Shown: piece by piece, positions 36,091 to 45,946 of the stretch
Position numbering within the stretch: the stretch's first letter is position 1
How the letters are laid out: every line of letters starts with the position of its first letter
From: Vibrio sp. J1-1
Lineage (GTDB): Bacteria > Pseudomonadota > Gammaproteobacteria > Enterobacterales > Vibrionaceae
NCBI RefSeq assembly: GCF_021728395.1
Contig: NZ_JAKKCM010000003.1
Location: forward strand, 186,001-250,000
Direction of reading: 5' to 3'
DNA length: 64,000 nucleotides
The notes under the pieces: model-generated
Told to the model about the DNA's origin: nothing
The model's input: only the letters and a program-made list of their open reading frames with translations
The model's database searches: none
Made by a program: the position numbers and the translations under genes

Positions 36091-36252
36091 ATACCAATCG
36101 TAGTAAATAATCGGTCGTTCTAGCTTGTTAAAATGCGTGATAACTGCGTTAGAAGTTTTGATTGTAGAGTAACTACTTATCAAAAATTTTTGCCTTGTCC
36201 TCAAGTATTTTTCCAGCGCTATCTCTGAGACCTTTTTTACTGAGATTGGCAT
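36091..36252. repeat. Vibrio-type inverted-repeat intergenic element (MITE-like)
   Basis: A 162-bp element with terminal inverted repeats ATACCAATC (36091-36099) and GATTGGCAT (36244-36252), one mismatch. The interior (TAGCTTGTTAAAATGCGTGA, GATTGTAGAGTAACTACT) matches from memory a repeat family common between genes in vibrios. It carries no transposase. A short minus-strand ORF runs through it, which is why such copies are often miscalled as genes. It ends 56 bp before dapD. The rest of 35889-36308 has no gene. Confidence 0.7.
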
Positions 36253-36308
36253 AATTAATTTCTTGTCAGCGAACGACGAGACCAAGACTCAACAGATGGA
36301 GATCAACT

Positions 36309-37340
36309 ATGGCTTTCTTTTCTCTAGCCTTTGGTACGGCAACTAAAAATCGTGACGGTAAAATCATCGAAGCGTTTTTCCCAAACCCAATTCTTAACCC
36401 AAGTGACGAACTAGTAAACGCACTAGCAGCAGTCGCTGGTTACGAGCAAGGCAACCAAGCTATCGAGATCTCTGCTGCACAAAGCGCAGATCTAGCGGCG
36501 GCATTTGAAGCTAACGGTGATGCTGCAAACGCATCTTTCGCAACTAAAGCAGCAGAATCTGCACAACCACTTGTTTTGGTTATTCTAGCGACTGACGAGC
36601 AGCCACAATCTGTTGCTGAAGGTTTCCTAAAGCTACAACTTATCTCTAACCGTCTGGTTAAGCCACACGGTACCGTTCTGGATGGCATCTTCGGTCTGCT
36701 ACACAACATCGCGTGGACAAACGAAGGCCCAATCGACTTGCCTGAACTGGCTGATCGTCAAATCGAAGCTCGTTTAGCTGGCCGTACGCTAAGCGTAGAT
36801 TGTGTCGACAAGTTCCCTAAAATGGTGGACTACGTGGTACCAACTGGCATTCGTATCGCTGACACATCTCGCGTACGTCTTGGCGCGCACGTGGGTGAAG
36901 GAACAACGGTTATGCACGAAGGTTTCATCAACTTCAACGCAGGTACAACAGGTGTGAGCATGGTTGAAGGCCGTATCTCAGCGGGTGTTCTGGTTGGTAA
37001 CGGTTCAGACATCGGTGGTGGTGCATCTATCATGGGTACGCTATCAGGTGGCGGTACCGTGGTTGTTTCTATTGGTGAAAACTCACTACTAGGTGCGAAT
37101 GCTGGCCTTGGCTTCCCACTAGGTGACCGTTGTACTCTTGAGTCAGGCCTATACGTAACAGCCGGTACTAAAGTACGTATGCTGGATAAAGATGGTAACG
37201 AAGTAGAAATCGTTAAAGCTCGCGACCTTGCTGGCGTATCTGACCTACTATTCCGTCGTAACTCTCAAACTGGTCAGGTTGAGTGTCTTGCGAACAAGAG
37301 CGCGGTTGAACTGAACAGCGAACTGCACTCAAACAACTAA
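36309..37340 (+). CDS. dapD: tetrahydrodipicolinate N-succinyltransferase
   Basis: DapD transfers succinate from succinyl-CoA to tetrahydrodipicolinate in the diaminopimelate/lysine pathway, feeding both lysine and peptidoglycan. The 343-residue protein begins MAFFSLAFGTATKNRDGKIIEAFFPNP and is of the longer type found in Pseudomonas and Vibrio rather than the 274-residue E. coli form. The left-handed beta-helix of hexapeptide repeats spans about 180-270 (VRLGAHVGEGTTVMHEGFINFNAG, VGNGSDIGGGASIMG). Codon choice looks strongly biased, as in a well-expressed gene. It is monocistronic. Its promoter must lie in or close to the inverted-repeat element upstream. Confidence 0.95.
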   Translation: MAFFSLAFGTATKNRDGKIIEAFFPNPILNPSDELVNALAAVAGYEQGNQAIEISAAQSADLAAAFEANGDAANASFATKAAESAQPLVLVILATDEQPQSVAEGFLKLQLISNRLVKPHGTVLDGIFGLLHNIAWTNEGPIDLPELADRQIEARLAGRTLSVDCVDKFPKMVDYVVPTGIRIADTSRVRLGAHVGEGTTVMHEGFINFNAGTTGVSMVEGRISAGVLVGNGSDIGGGASIMGTLSGGGTVVVSIGENSLLGANAGLGFPLGDRCTLESGLYVTAGTKVRMLDKDGNEVEIVKARDLAGVSDLLFRRNSQTGQVECLANKSAVELNSELHSNN

Positions 37341-37357
37341 TTTTTTGAATTAGAATT

Positions 37358-37394
37358 AAAAAATCCCCCAGCTGGAAACGGTTGGGGGATTTTT
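37358..37394. terminator. bidirectional terminator between dapD and glpQ
   Basis: AAATCCCCCA/TGGGGGATTT with a 12-base loop, with A-run before and T-run after; it serves convergent dapD and glpQ. Confidence 0.9.
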
Positions 37395-37418
37395 GTTTCT
37401 GTCACTTTGCGATATCGG

Positions 37419-38474
37419 TTACTTATTCAAGAAACCTACCGCTTTGTCTGGGAAATCTGTAAATAAACCATCGACTTTCACCTGATTGTAGAAGATATCC
37501 ATCATACCTTCGAAGCTATCGGTGTAAGCAGGAATACGACCCGGATCGGCACGGAAAGTATAAGGATGTACCTGTAAACCAGCGTCTTTTGCTGCTTTCA
37601 TCAATGGTTTGATAATGATGTTATCTTGGGTTGATTTATCATCCACCAACATCGGTTTCCAAGGGCCAATCCCCTCTGCATAATCGGCGACTTTCTTCAT
37701 ACCACCCGCCTCGAACATCCAATCGTAGTCATATGGCGTTGCAGTATCGCCCTTGTAGACCATCGTTTCATTCCAGTCGGTGTAGGCCATCAACTGAACA
37801 AGCTTCAGATCCATCCCCATTTCCGGCATCAACTCGCTGTTGATACGTTGTAGTTCATTGGCGTCAAAACATTGCAGATACACGTTGTCGTCTTGCGAAT
37901 CGTACCCATACTGTTTCAACACTTTCAACACCGCTTTTGAAATGTCTTTCCCTTCATAACGGTGGAACCAAGGTGCTTTGATTTCGGGATAGATACCGAT
38001 GTCGTAACCCAGAGTTTTGTTGAGCCCCTGAATTAACTCAATTTCTTCAGCAAACGTAGGGACAGTAAAATCAGATTTCCACATTGGGAATCGAGTTGGA
38101 TACCCTGCGACTTTGTTGCCGTTGTCGTCGATGTTGAACCCTTCAGTTACTCTCAACGATTTGATTTCTGCCAATGTAAAGTCAATCGCGTAGTAACGAC
38201 CGTCTTTACGTGCGCGCTCCGGAAAACGTTCAGCAACATCGGTAACGCGATCGAGATAATGGTCATGCAATACCACCAGCTGATCATCTTTTGTCATCAC
38301 AACATCTTGTTCGATGTAATCAGGTTTCATTGCGTAAGCAAGGGCTTTGGCTTCTAATGTATGTTCCGGTAGATAACCGGAGGCGCCTCGGTGAGCAATC
38401 ACTAGTGGTTTCGCAATCGCTCCAGCCGATAAGCTCAGAGCCAAAAAAGTAAGACATACTGACGTTGTTTTCAT
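37419..38474 (-). CDS. glpQ: periplasmic glycerophosphodiester phosphodiesterase
   Basis: GlpQ hydrolyses glycerophosphodiesters from phospholipid breakdown to glycerol-3-phosphate and an alcohol in the periplasm. The signal peptide is MKTTSVCLTFLALSLSAGAIA. The catalytic core shows IAHRGASGYLPEHTLEA (catalytic His, about 27-43), DYIEQDVVMTKDDQLVVLHDHYLDRVTDV (Glu/Asp metal ligands and the second His) and IGIYPEIKAPWFH. The length of 351 residues is near E. coli GlpQ (358). It lies 56 bp after glpT in the same direction, with an RNA hairpin between. The product G3P is taken up by GlpT. Confidence 0.95.
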   Translation of the reverse strand: MKTTSVCLTFLALSLSAGAIAKPLVIAHRGASGYLPEHTLEAKALAYAMKPDYIEQDVVMTKDDQLVVLHDHYLDRVTDVAERFPERARKDGRYYAIDFTLAEIKSLRVTEGFNIDDNGNKVAGYPTRFPMWKSDFTVPTFAEEIELIQGLNKTLGYDIGIYPEIKAPWFHRYEGKDISKAVLKVLKQYGYDSQDDNVYLQCFDANELQRINSELMPEMGMDLKLVQLMAYTDWNETMVYKGDTATPYDYDWMFEAGGMKKVADYAEGIGPWKPMLVDDKSTQDNIIIKPLMKAAKDAGLQVHPYTFRADPGRIPAYTDSFEGMMDIFYNQVKVDGLFTDFPDKAVGFLNK

Positions 38475-38495
38475 TGATATTTCCTTGATAAAGCG

Positions 38496-38520
38496 AAGAG
38501 GCAGTATTGCACTGCCTCTT
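38496..38520 (-). promoter_or_regulatory. intercistronic hairpin between glpT and glpQ
   Basis: AAGAGGCAGT/ACTGCCTCTT, 10-bp perfect arms with a 5-base loop, sits between the glpT stop and the glpQ start. On the message it is followed by CGCTTTATC, not a T-run, so it more likely stabilises the glpT end or moderates glpQ than stops transcription. Confidence 0.6.
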
Positions 38521-38530
38521 TAAATAATTA

Positions 38531-39895
38531 TTACGCTAGTGCTTCCTTTTCGCGCGCTTTCTGCTCGTGATGTGCGCGTTCGCCTATAAATGCATAGGTC
38601 AAACACACAATAGAAGTAATACATGATCCGATTAGGATGATAAAACCACCATCCCAACCAAAGTGGTCAACCGTATAGCCAAGAATTGCATTTGCTGCCA
38701 CGGCACCACCTAAGTAACCAAACAATCCTGTCAGGCCAGCTGCTGTACCCGCCGCTTTCTTAGGCGCTAACTCAAGTGCATACAAACCAATCAGCATTAC
38801 CGGGCCGTAAATTAAGAAGCCGATTGCAATCAGCGCCATCATGTCAACTGTCGGGTTGCCTGCTGGATTGAACCAATAAATTAGAACAGCAACAGTAACA
38901 AGGGCCATAAACAAAATACCCGCAGGAGCACGACGGCCTTTGAACAGCTTGTCCGAAATCCAACCACACAATAGCGTGCCAGGGATACCTGCCCACTCAT
39001 ACAGGAAGTAAGCCCAAGAAGATTTGTCTACCGAGAACCCCTTCGCTTCTTTTAGATATACAGGCGCCCAGTCCAATACGCCGTAGCGAATTAGGTAAAC
39101 AAACGCGTTGGCGATTGCGATCGACCACAATAACTTATTATTGAACACGTACTTGAAGAAGATTTCCTTCGCCGTCATTTCCTGTTCGTGTGATTTATCG
39201 TAGTCATCTGGGTAGTCATCTTTGTACTCTTCAATAGACGGAAGCCCACAAGATTGAGGTGTATCTCGAACTGTCATCCAGATAAAGACAGCGACCAACG
39301 TGGCAAAAAAAGCAGGAACGTAAAATGCGGTACGCCAGTCGTCGTTAAATGCCCAAAGACCAAGGATAAATAGTGGCCCAATTAAACCGCCGCCCACGTT
39401 ATGTGCAACGTTCCAAACAGAGACAATTTCACCACGCTCTTTACGTGACCACCAGTGAACCATGGTTCGTCCACAGGCAGGCCATCCCATACCTTGGAAC
39501 CAACCGTTTAAAAACAGCAGAATAAACATCGCTGTTACACTGCCCGTCGCCCATGGCATAAACCCAAAGCAGAACATGACAAACGCAGACATTAACAGGC
39601 CGCCACTTAGGAAGTAACGAGGGTTAGAACGGTCAGAAACACTGCCCATCAGGAACTTAGACAGTCCATACGCGATAGACACGGCCGCAAGCGCAACCCC
39701 AAGATCACCACGACTAAAGCCTTGTTCAATTAAGTACGGCATTGCCAGACTAAAGTTTTTGCGGACCAGATAATAGCCCGCATAGCCGACAAAAATACCA
39801 ATGAAAAGTTGCCAACGTAGACGAGAGTAGGTGCTATCAATATTGTCTGGGGATAGACGATCGATGTGCGCCTTAGGTTTGAATATTCCAAACAT
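38531..39895 (-). CDS. glpT: glycerol-3-phosphate/phosphate antiporter
   Basis: GlpT imports sn-glycerol-3-phosphate in exchange for inorganic phosphate (organophosphate:Pi antiporter family of the MFS) and is also the usual entry route for fosfomycin. The 454-residue protein has 12 membrane segments. Signatures are [39 protein letters not shown] with the substrate-binding arginine region, [28 protein letters not shown] and [14 protein letters not shown]. It is the first gene of glpTQ and divergent from glpFK across 750 bp. Confidence 0.96.
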   Translation of the reverse strand: MFGIFKPKAHIDRLSPDNIDSTYSRLRWQLFIGIFVGYAGYYLVRKNFSLAMPYLIEQGFSRGDLGVALAAVSIAYGLSKFLMGSVSDRSNPRYFLSGGLLMSAFVMFCFGFMPWATGSVTAMFILLFLNGWFQGMGWPACGRTMVHWWSRKERGEIVSVWNVAHNVGGGLIGPLFILGLWAFNDDWRTAFYVPAFFATLVAVFIWMTVRDTPQSCGLPSIEEYKDDYPDDYDKSHEQEMTAKEIFFKYVFNNKLLWSIAIANAFVYLIRYGVLDWAPVYLKEAKGFSVDKSSWAYFLYEWAGIPGTLLCGWISDKLFKGRRAPAGILFMALVTVAVLIYWFNPAGNPTVDMMALIAIGFLIYGPVMLIGLYALELAPKKAAGTAAGLTGLFGYLGGAVAANAILGYTVDHFGWDGGFIILIGSCITSIVCLTYAFIGERAHHEQKAREKEALA

Positions 39896-40647
39896 AGGAA
39901 CCTCATTATTTATTATGCGATGGTAAGTAACTTAAAAACAAAAACGAAACAAAACAAACATTCGTTCGAAACCAACCGCATTGTATGAAGTTAAAGCTCT
40001 ATTTCTGTGATAAATGTTGCATAAGAATTAAATTATAGTAAATACAGCAAATTAGAATTCATTAGTTAGAACTTCGTTCAACTTTACTCATATTTCGTTA
40101 ATGTTTGGATGTTTGCAAAAGAGCATTCACTCGCCAAGTGAAGAAATTAAGAATACAAATACAGAGTGAATAAAGTGAGAAGCGCCAGCTAGGGTGGAGG
40201 GTGCGGAAAATTAGACGTTGAGTTTCAAACGAAACAGAAATCTCGCTAGCGCTTATTAAGGGCAACGACAAAAATTATGTTTATTTCATTCCCCTCTCTA
40301 ACCTTTGTAACCCCTTATAGAGCCTAATCACTTAGGATTACTTGTTACGCATAAACTGTGCAACAAATCATCTTTGAAGTGGCGGCCTCACAAAACTCCT
40401 CTTACCAGTTGTGCATTCATTTTTACATCGGTACCTTAAACGATGAATCACATCTTAAGCGTCAAAAAAGGATGGCTACAAGGTTTCCTTTATTATTAAA
40501 AGATGAGCCATTTAACAAAAGTTAAGAGTTTAATTAACAATTTCACGCTCAAACGCTCATTTTTAACGCTCGTTTATTTTCGAAATGGAATTATTGTGCA
40601 CAATACTATCGTGCTAGATAAGCAAAATTAACTAAAGGACTCTTAAC
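39896..40647. promoter_or_regulatory. glpT / glpF divergent control region
   Basis: A 752-bp gap without a supportable gene. Near glpT: CGAAAC and TTCGTTCGAA (39944-39970), GlpR-like half-sites, and TGTGA-TAAATG-TTGCA (40006-40021), a fair CRP site. Near glpF: three direct copies of ACGCTC at 40545, 40553 and 40566 followed by TTTTCGAAAT (40577-40586), and AAAGGA ahead of the glpF ATG. Similar ACGCTC and CGAAA words precede glpD. The middle (40090-40500) shows nothing I can name. Confidence 0.5.
40006..40021. promoter_or_regulatory. candidate CRP site for glpTQ
   Basis: TGTGA-TAAATG-TTGCA: one perfect half-site and one half with two mismatches, 111 bp before the glpT start codon. E. coli glpTQ is CRP-activated. 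Confidence 0.5.
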
Positions 40648-41499
40648 ATGACAACCAACAAACACCCCTCTCTACTAGGAGAATGTTTGGCCGAATTTAT
40701 CGGCACAGGACTACTCATATTCTTCGGCGTTGGCTGCGTTGCAGCTCTAGTGTTAACAGGTGCCTCTTTTGGACAATGGGAAATCAGCATAGTGTGGGGC
40801 TTAGGTGTTGCCATCGCTATTTACTGTACTGCCGGCGTTTCAGGCGCACACATTAACCCAGCGGTGACCATCGCACTTGCCATGTTCCATGGCTTCGATA
40901 AGGCTAAAGTATTGCCATATATCATCGCTCAACTACTTGGCGCATTTTGCTCCGCCGCTTTGGTCTACAGCTTGTACGCCAACCTCTTTACTGATTATGA
41001 AATCGCACACAATTTCGTTCGTAGTAGCCAAGAGGCCTTAGCAACGGCAGGAATTTTCTCTACCTATCCACACGCTTCTCTGTCTTTCATGGGGGCTTTT
41101 GCTGTCGAGTTCGTTATTACCGCGGTGTTAATGTTTGCCATTCTTGCGCTGGGTGATGAAAGTAACGGTGCATCACGCGGTGCAATGAACCCTCTACTGA
41201 TTGGTATTCTTATTGCTGTTATCGGTGGTTCACTTGGCCCACTAACCGGATTCGCAATGAACCCTGCACGTGACTTTGGACCAAAACTGTTCGCCTACTT
41301 TGCTGGCTGGGATTACGCACTGACGGGCGCGAAAGATATCCCTTACTTTATTGTTCCAATTCTCGCCCCAATTGCAGGTGCTTGCTTTGGTGGTTGGCTA
41401 TATCCGAAAGCGATTGCCGCCTACCTTCCACAACAAGGTCACGGATGCACCATACCTAACCAGTGTGAAACAGAAGAAACCGAACAAGCTCGCGCTTAA
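40648..41499 (+). CDS. glpF: glycerol facilitator (aquaglyceroporin)
   Basis: GlpF is an inner-membrane channel for passive glycerol entry, drawn in by phosphorylation through GlpK. Both NPA-type motifs are present: SGAHINPAVTIALA (first, about residues 66-79) and GFAMNPARDFGPKLFA (second, about 205-220), together with six membrane helices. The second motif keeps the arginine of the selectivity filter. The length of 283 matches E. coli GlpF (281). AAAGGA precedes the ATG. glpK follows after 59 bp without a terminator, so glpFK is an operon. Confidence 0.96.
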   Translation: MTTNKHPSLLGECLAEFIGTGLLIFFGVGCVAALVLTGASFGQWEISIVWGLGVAIAIYCTAGVSGAHINPAVTIALAMFHGFDKAKVLPYIIAQLLGAFCSAALVYSLYANLFTDYEIAHNFVRSSQEALATAGIFSTYPHASLSFMGAFAVEFVITAVLMFAILALGDESNGASRGAMNPLLIGILIAVIGGSLGPLTGFAMNPARDFGPKLFAYFAGWDYALTGAKDIPYFIVPILAPIAGACFGGWLYPKAIAAYLPQQGHGCTIPNQCETEETEQARA

Positions 41500-41558
41500 C
41501 ACTATCGCACCCCGAACATTTACTAAAATATAAATAACGAAATAAAAGGATTCTTACC

Positions 41559-43076
41559 ATGACTGAGCAAAAATACATTGTTGCCCTAGACCAAGGTACG
41601 ACAAGCTCTCGCGCTGTCATTCTTGATCATGACGCGAATATCGTCAGCGTCGCTCAGCGCGAATTTACTCAGATTTACCCACAAGCTGGTTGGGTTGAGC
41701 ACGATCCAATGGAAATCTGGGCAACACAAAGTTCAACCTTAGTTGAAGCGCTAGCTAAGTCAGGCATCCGCAGCGACCAATTAGTAGCTATCGGTATTAC
41801 AAACCAACGTGAAACCACCGTTGTCTGGAACAAAGAAACGGGCAAACCGGTTTACAACGCTATTGTCTGGCAATGTCGACGCACCGCAGAAATCTGCGAA
41901 GACTTAAAAAGCCGCGGCTTAGAAGGTTACGTTCGTGATAACACAGGCTTGGTGCTTGACCCTTACTTCTCTGGTACCAAAGTAAAGTGGATTCTAGATA
42001 ACGTCGAAGGTGCCCGCGAAGACGCCGAAGCAGGCAAGCTGTTATTTGGTACGGTTGATACTTGGCTGGTTTGGAAGATGACTCAAGGCCGCGTTCACGT
42101 AACAGACTACACCAACGCTTCGCGCACGATGCTCTTTAATATCAACGATTTATGTTGGGACCAAAAACTGTTGGATGAGCTGGGTATTCCTGCATCAATG
42201 ATGCCAGAAGTAAAACGTTCTTCTGAAATATACGGCAAAACCAATATTGGTGGTAAGGGTGGTACTCGTATCCCTATCGCTGGTATTGCTGGTGACCAAC
42301 AAGCCGCGCTGTACGGCCAGATGTGTGTTGAAGCAGGTCAGGCGAAAAACACCTACGGTACTGGTTGTTTCTTGTTGATGAATACTGGTCAAGAAAAAGT
42401 CACTTCTACACATGGTCTGTTGACGACGTTGGCATGTGGTCCAAAAGGAGAACCAGCATACGCACTCGAAGGTGCAGTATTTATGGGTGGCGCATCCATT
42501 CAGTGGTTACGTGACGAGCTTAAGATTCTTAATGGTGCTGAAGACTCAGAATACTTCGCGACAAAAGTAGACACATCTAACGGTGTTTACGTCGTTCCAG
42601 CCTTTACTGGTCTTGGTGCTCCATACTGGGATGCGTACGCACGAGGTACTATTGTTGGCCTGACTCGAGGCGTTAACTCAAACCACATTATTCGTGCAAC
42701 ATTGGAAGGTATCGCTTACCAGACGCGTGATGTATTGGACGCAATGCAAGCCGACTCTGGAATTAAACTGGCGAACCTTCGGGTTGATGGCGGTGCAGTA
42801 GCGAACAACTTCTTGATGCAATTCCAATCTGACGTGCTAAACACAGAAGTTCATCGTCCAAAAGTCACTGAAGTCACCGCCTTGGGTGCGGCGTATCTGG
42901 CTGGCTTAGCTGTGGGATTCTGGGATAGTCTTGATGAACTGCAAGGCAAAGCGGTTATAGATCGTACATTTGAACCTCATGATGACGAAGAGAAACGTAA
43001 TCGTCGCTATAAAGGCTGGAAGCGTGCAGTGAAATGTGCTCAAACCTGGTCAGAGCTTCACGACGAAGACGATTAA
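41559..43076 (+). CDS. glpK: glycerol kinase
   Basis: GlpK phosphorylates glycerol to glycerol-3-phosphate with ATP and is the control point of glycerol use. The 505-residue FGGY-family kinase begins [38 protein letters not shown]; the phosphate-binding DQGTTSSR, the substrate stretch [29 protein letters not shown] and the FGGY segment [21 protein letters not shown] are intact. The length matches E. coli GlpK (502). It is cotranscribed with glpF and ends in a strong terminator at 43095-43123. Confidence 0.97.
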   Translation: MTEQKYIVALDQGTTSSRAVILDHDANIVSVAQREFTQIYPQAGWVEHDPMEIWATQSSTLVEALAKSGIRSDQLVAIGITNQRETTVVWNKETGKPVYNAIVWQCRRTAEICEDLKSRGLEGYVRDNTGLVLDPYFSGTKVKWILDNVEGAREDAEAGKLLFGTVDTWLVWKMTQGRVHVTDYTNASRTMLFNINDLCWDQKLLDELGIPASMMPEVKRSSEIYGKTNIGGKGGTRIPIAGIAGDQQAALYGQMCVEAGQAKNTYGTGCFLLMNTGQEKVTSTHGLLTTLACGPKGEPAYALEGAVFMGGASIQWLRDELKILNGAEDSEYFATKVDTSNGVYVVPAFTGLGAPYWDAYARGTIVGLTRGVNSNHIIRATLEGIAYQTRDVLDAMQADSGIKLANLRVDGGAVANNFLMQFQSDVLNTEVHRPKVTEVTALGAAYLAGLAVGFWDSLDELQGKAVIDRTFEPHDDEEKRNRRYKGWKRAVKCAQTWSELHDEDD

Positions 43077-43094
43077 TCCCCTACCAACGCGAAC

Positions 43095-43123
43095 AAAGAG
43101 CGCCATTCGAGCGCTCTTTTTGC
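43095..43123 (+). terminator. terminator of glpFK
   Basis: AAAGAGCGC/GCGCTCTTT with a 7-base loop then TTGCG, just after the glpK stop. Confidence 0.88.
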
Positions 43124-43265
43124 GTCTTGTACCCGATTCCTTGACACCTTTACTTCTCACTACGCGCAAATTCGAGCACAATATTCCCAAATTACTCAAA
43201 ATACTTGGGTATAAATATTTCGAATATTAAGCATTGGAAGTAGCCAGTGCACGATGGAGTGACAA

Positions 43266-44057
43266 GTGAAGCAAATACCCAGACACCAGCAGATTGTCGA
43301 ATTGGTAAAAAAACAAGGCTATGTCAGCACGGATGAGTTGGTGGAGAGATTCAATGTCAGTCCACAAACCATCCGACGCGATCTCAATGAACTCGCCGAC
43401 GACAACAGAATTCGCCGTTATCACGGTGGTGCTACCATCCCTCTCAGCTCAGAAAATACCTCTTACAACACTCGTAAAGCACTTAACTTCAATGAAAAAG
43501 ATGTAATTGCGGAAGAGGTAGTCAAACACATACCGGATGGCGCGACCCTCTTTATCGATATAGGTACAACGCCGGAAGCCGTTGCACGAGCACTCAATAA
43601 AAACCACAAACAGCTTCGAGTGGTCACCAACAACATCAACGTTGCGACCATTCTTTACCCTAACCCAGAAATCAAAGTGATACTGGCTGGCGGAGAAGTT
43701 CGTAATCGCGATGGTGGTATTGTTGGTGAAGCCACTCTAGACTTCGTAAAACAATTCCGCCTCGATTTCGGTATTCTCGGAATCAGTGGCATTGATTTCG
43801 ACGGTTCCTTACTGGATTTCGATTACCATGAGGTACGAGTAAAGCAGGTCATCATCGATAACAGTCGCAGCGTATTTCTAGCCGTAGACCACACTAAGTT
43901 TGGCCGCAATGCAATGGTGAAATTGGGCAATATCGCGCAGTTAAACATGATATTTACCAACAAGCAGCCACCAGAAGAAATCCTGTCCATCTTAAAAGAA
44001 GCCTCCATACCTCTCGAAGTCGTCGACGCAAATGTGGCGACAGAAGCAAAAGAGTAA
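43266..44057 (+). CDS. glpR: glycerol-3-phosphate regulon repressor
   Basis: GlpR is a DeoR-family repressor of the glp genes that is released by glycerol-3-phosphate. The N-terminal helix-turn-helix is RHQQIVELVKKQGYVSTDELVERFNVSPQTIRRDLNELADDNRIRRYHGGA (about residues 6-57); the sugar-phosphate sensor domain follows with IFIDIGTTPEAVARAL-type and VLAGGEVRNRDGGIVGE segments. The start is GTG at 43266, preceded by GGAG at 6 bases. The length is 263 residues. It stands between glpK and glpD with its own terminator, so it can be expressed apart from both. Confidence 0.94.
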   Translation: MKQIPRHQQIVELVKKQGYVSTDELVERFNVSPQTIRRDLNELADDNRIRRYHGGATIPLSSENTSYNTRKALNFNEKDVIAEEVVKHIPDGATLFIDIGTTPEAVARALNKNHKQLRVVTNNINVATILYPNPEIKVILAGGEVRNRDGGIVGEATLDFVKQFRLDFGILGISGIDFDGSLLDFDYHEVRVKQVIIDNSRSVFLAVDHTKFGRNAMVKLGNIAQLNMIFTNKQPPEEILSILKEASIPLEVVDANVATEAKE

Positions 44058-44088
44058 ATAATTCCACTCAAGCTTGAACCTTTAAATG

Positions 44089-44119
44089 ACCTCTGCCTTA
44101 ATTAGACAGAGGTTTTTTT
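44089..44119 (+). terminator. terminator of glpR
   Basis: ACCTCTG/CAGAGGT with an 11-base loop followed by TTTTTT. Confidence 0.85.
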
Positions 44120-44137
44120 GTGCCCAAATCACACAAA

Positions 44138-44222
44138 ACGCTCAAAAACGAAAATAACAGATGACCACAAACGAAACCTAAGATAGGATTACATCATGTT
44201 CTAAAATGCTCGTTCGCTCACC
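44138..44222. promoter_or_regulatory. candidate GlpR operator region of glpD
   Basis: ACGCTC (44138-44143), ACGAAA (44148-44153), ACGAAA (44171-44176) and ATGCTCGTTCGCTCA (44206-44220) recur here as upstream of glpF. The TTCG/CGAA and GCTCG words resemble halves of the E. coli GlpR operator, but no copy is a clean 20-bp palindrome. Confidence 0.4.
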
Positions 44223-44237
44223 AAAGAGGTCAAATTT

Positions 44238-45797
44238 ATGAGTATACAAACAAATGCTTCCACAACTGACTCATCCACTACTTTAGACTTGATCATTATC
44301 GGTGGCGGCATTAATGGGGCTGGTATCGCTGCTGATGCTGCAGGCCGTGGATTGAGTGTTGGTTTGTATGAAGCTAACGACTTTGCGTCTGCAACCTCTT
44401 CAGCAAGCTCCAAACTTATTCATGGTGGATTACGCTACCTTGAACACTACGAGTTTCGTTTAGTTTCGGAAGCGCTCGCAGAACGTGAAGTAATCCTTCG
44501 CAAAGCACCTCATGTTGCACTGCCAATGCGTTTCCGTTTACCTCATCGTCCATTTTTACGTCCAGCGTGGATGATCCGTTGTGGTTTGTTCCTTTACGAT
44601 AACTTGGGGAAACGCACAACTCTACCAGGCAGTAAAACCGTTAACCTGGCAAAGTCTGGCTTGTTAAAACCAGAAATTAAAACAGGTTTTGAATACTCCG
44701 ACTGCTGGGTGGATGATGCTCGCTTAGTTTTACTTAACGTCCTCGCCGCACGTGAAAACCACGCGGAAGTTCGTAACTACTGCCGAGTAGAAAAAGCCCA
44801 CCGCGAAAGTGGCATCTGGCATGTCACGATCCACGATACAATGACTGATCAACGCTTCGAACGTAAAGCGAAAGCGCTGGTTAACGCAGCTGGTCCATGG
44901 GTAAAACAGTTCTTTGATGAAGGGCTAGAGCAAGATTCCCCTCGTAACATTCGTTTGATCAAAGGCTCGCACATTGTTGTTCCTCGTATCCATAACGAGC
45001 CACAAGCTTACATTCTGCAAAATAAAGATAATCGTATCGTGTTTATGATCCCGTACTTGGATAAGTTCTCGATAGTCGGTACAACAGATGTGGAATATAA
45101 AGGTGATCCACGCGAAGTAGCGATCACTGATGACGAAGTCGATTATCTGATCGACATTGTTAACCAGCACTTTGTCCACCAGCTAGGGCGTGAAGATGTG
45201 GTTTGGACATACAGCGGCGTACGTCCACTATGCGATGATGAGTCAGATTCGCCACAAGCGATCACGCGAGACTACACGCTAGAACTCGATGCCGAATTAG
45301 ACCAGGCACCACTGCTTTCAGTTTTTGGCGGCAAATTGACGACTTACCGTAAACTGGGTGAAGCAGCGATGAAAAAACTATCGCCATTCCTGCCACAAAT
45401 GGGCAGTAACTGGACAGCAAACCAAGCCCTGCCAGGCGGGAATTTCAGTTGTAGTCGTGAACAACTAGCGAAACAAATTCACTCCAAGTTCGCGTGGGCA
45501 CCAGAATCGCTTATTCTGCGTTACGTAACTCAGTTTGGTACCCAAACATGGGAGCTAATGAAGGGCGCGACAAGTGAAGCCGATTTAGGCCGAACCTTCT
45601 CAACACAAGCTGGTGGTGTATATCAACGTGAAGTTGATTACTTGATCAACCATGAGATGGCACTGACTGACGAAGACATTTTATGGCGCCGAACCAAGCT
45701 TGGGCTCTACATGAGCGACGAAGAAAAACTATCTCTGGCTGAATACTTAAAAGAGAAGTTACAACAAAAAGTCGTGAACCTCTCACAAGTGAGCTAA
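44238..45797 (+). CDS. glpD: aerobic glycerol-3-phosphate dehydrogenase
   Basis: GlpD is the membrane-associated FAD enzyme that oxidises G3P to dihydroxyacetone phosphate and reduces ubiquinone. The N-terminal FAD-binding motif LIIIGGGINGAGIAADAAGRG (about 17-37) is intact, followed by SSASSKLIHGGLRYLEHYEFRLV, typical of GlpD/GlpA, and the C-terminal segment VFGGKLTTYRKLGE. The 519-residue length is close to E. coli GlpD (501). It is monocistronic, with GAGG in front and terminator 45825-45849 behind. Confidence 0.96.
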   Translation: MSIQTNASTTDSSTTLDLIIIGGGINGAGIAADAAGRGLSVGLYEANDFASATSSASSKLIHGGLRYLEHYEFRLVSEALAEREVILRKAPHVALPMRFRLPHRPFLRPAWMIRCGLFLYDNLGKRTTLPGSKTVNLAKSGLLKPEIKTGFEYSDCWVDDARLVLLNVLAARENHAEVRNYCRVEKAHRESGIWHVTIHDTMTDQRFERKAKALVNAAGPWVKQFFDEGLEQDSPRNIRLIKGSHIVVPRIHNEPQAYILQNKDNRIVFMIPYLDKFSIVGTTDVEYKGDPREVAITDDEVDYLIDIVNQHFVHQLGREDVVWTYSGVRPLCDDESDSPQAITRDYTLELDAELDQAPLLSVFGGKLTTYRKLGEAAMKKLSPFLPQMGSNWTANQALPGGNFSCSREQLAKQIHSKFAWAPESLILRYVTQFGTQTWELMKGATSEADLGRTFSTQAGGVYQREVDYLINHEMALTDEDILWRRTKLGLYMSDEEKLSLAEYLKEKLQQKVVNLSQVS

Positions 45798-45824
45798 TGA
45801 CTTATATCCCGTGAACAAAGCCTG

Positions 45825-45849
45825 CTTTATGCAGGCTTTGATGTTTTTG
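45825..45849 (+). terminator. terminator of glpD
   Basis: CAAAGCCTGC/GCAGGCTTTG, 10-bp perfect stem and 5-base loop, then ATGTTTTTG. Confidence 0.8.
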
Positions 45850-45946
45850 CCCTTACGAAAACTTTTCGTAGACTTTTCGCTTGAAATGCAATCATACTCA
45901 TTTAAAAGACGTTTACGGCAAGTAATCTCATGATAAGGAAAAGAAT

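Noticed and set aside
36043-36285. 80-codon minus-strand ORF upstream of dapD
   Set aside because: It runs through the inverted-repeat element and its protein sequence is just the translation of that repeat; there is no ribosome-binding site.
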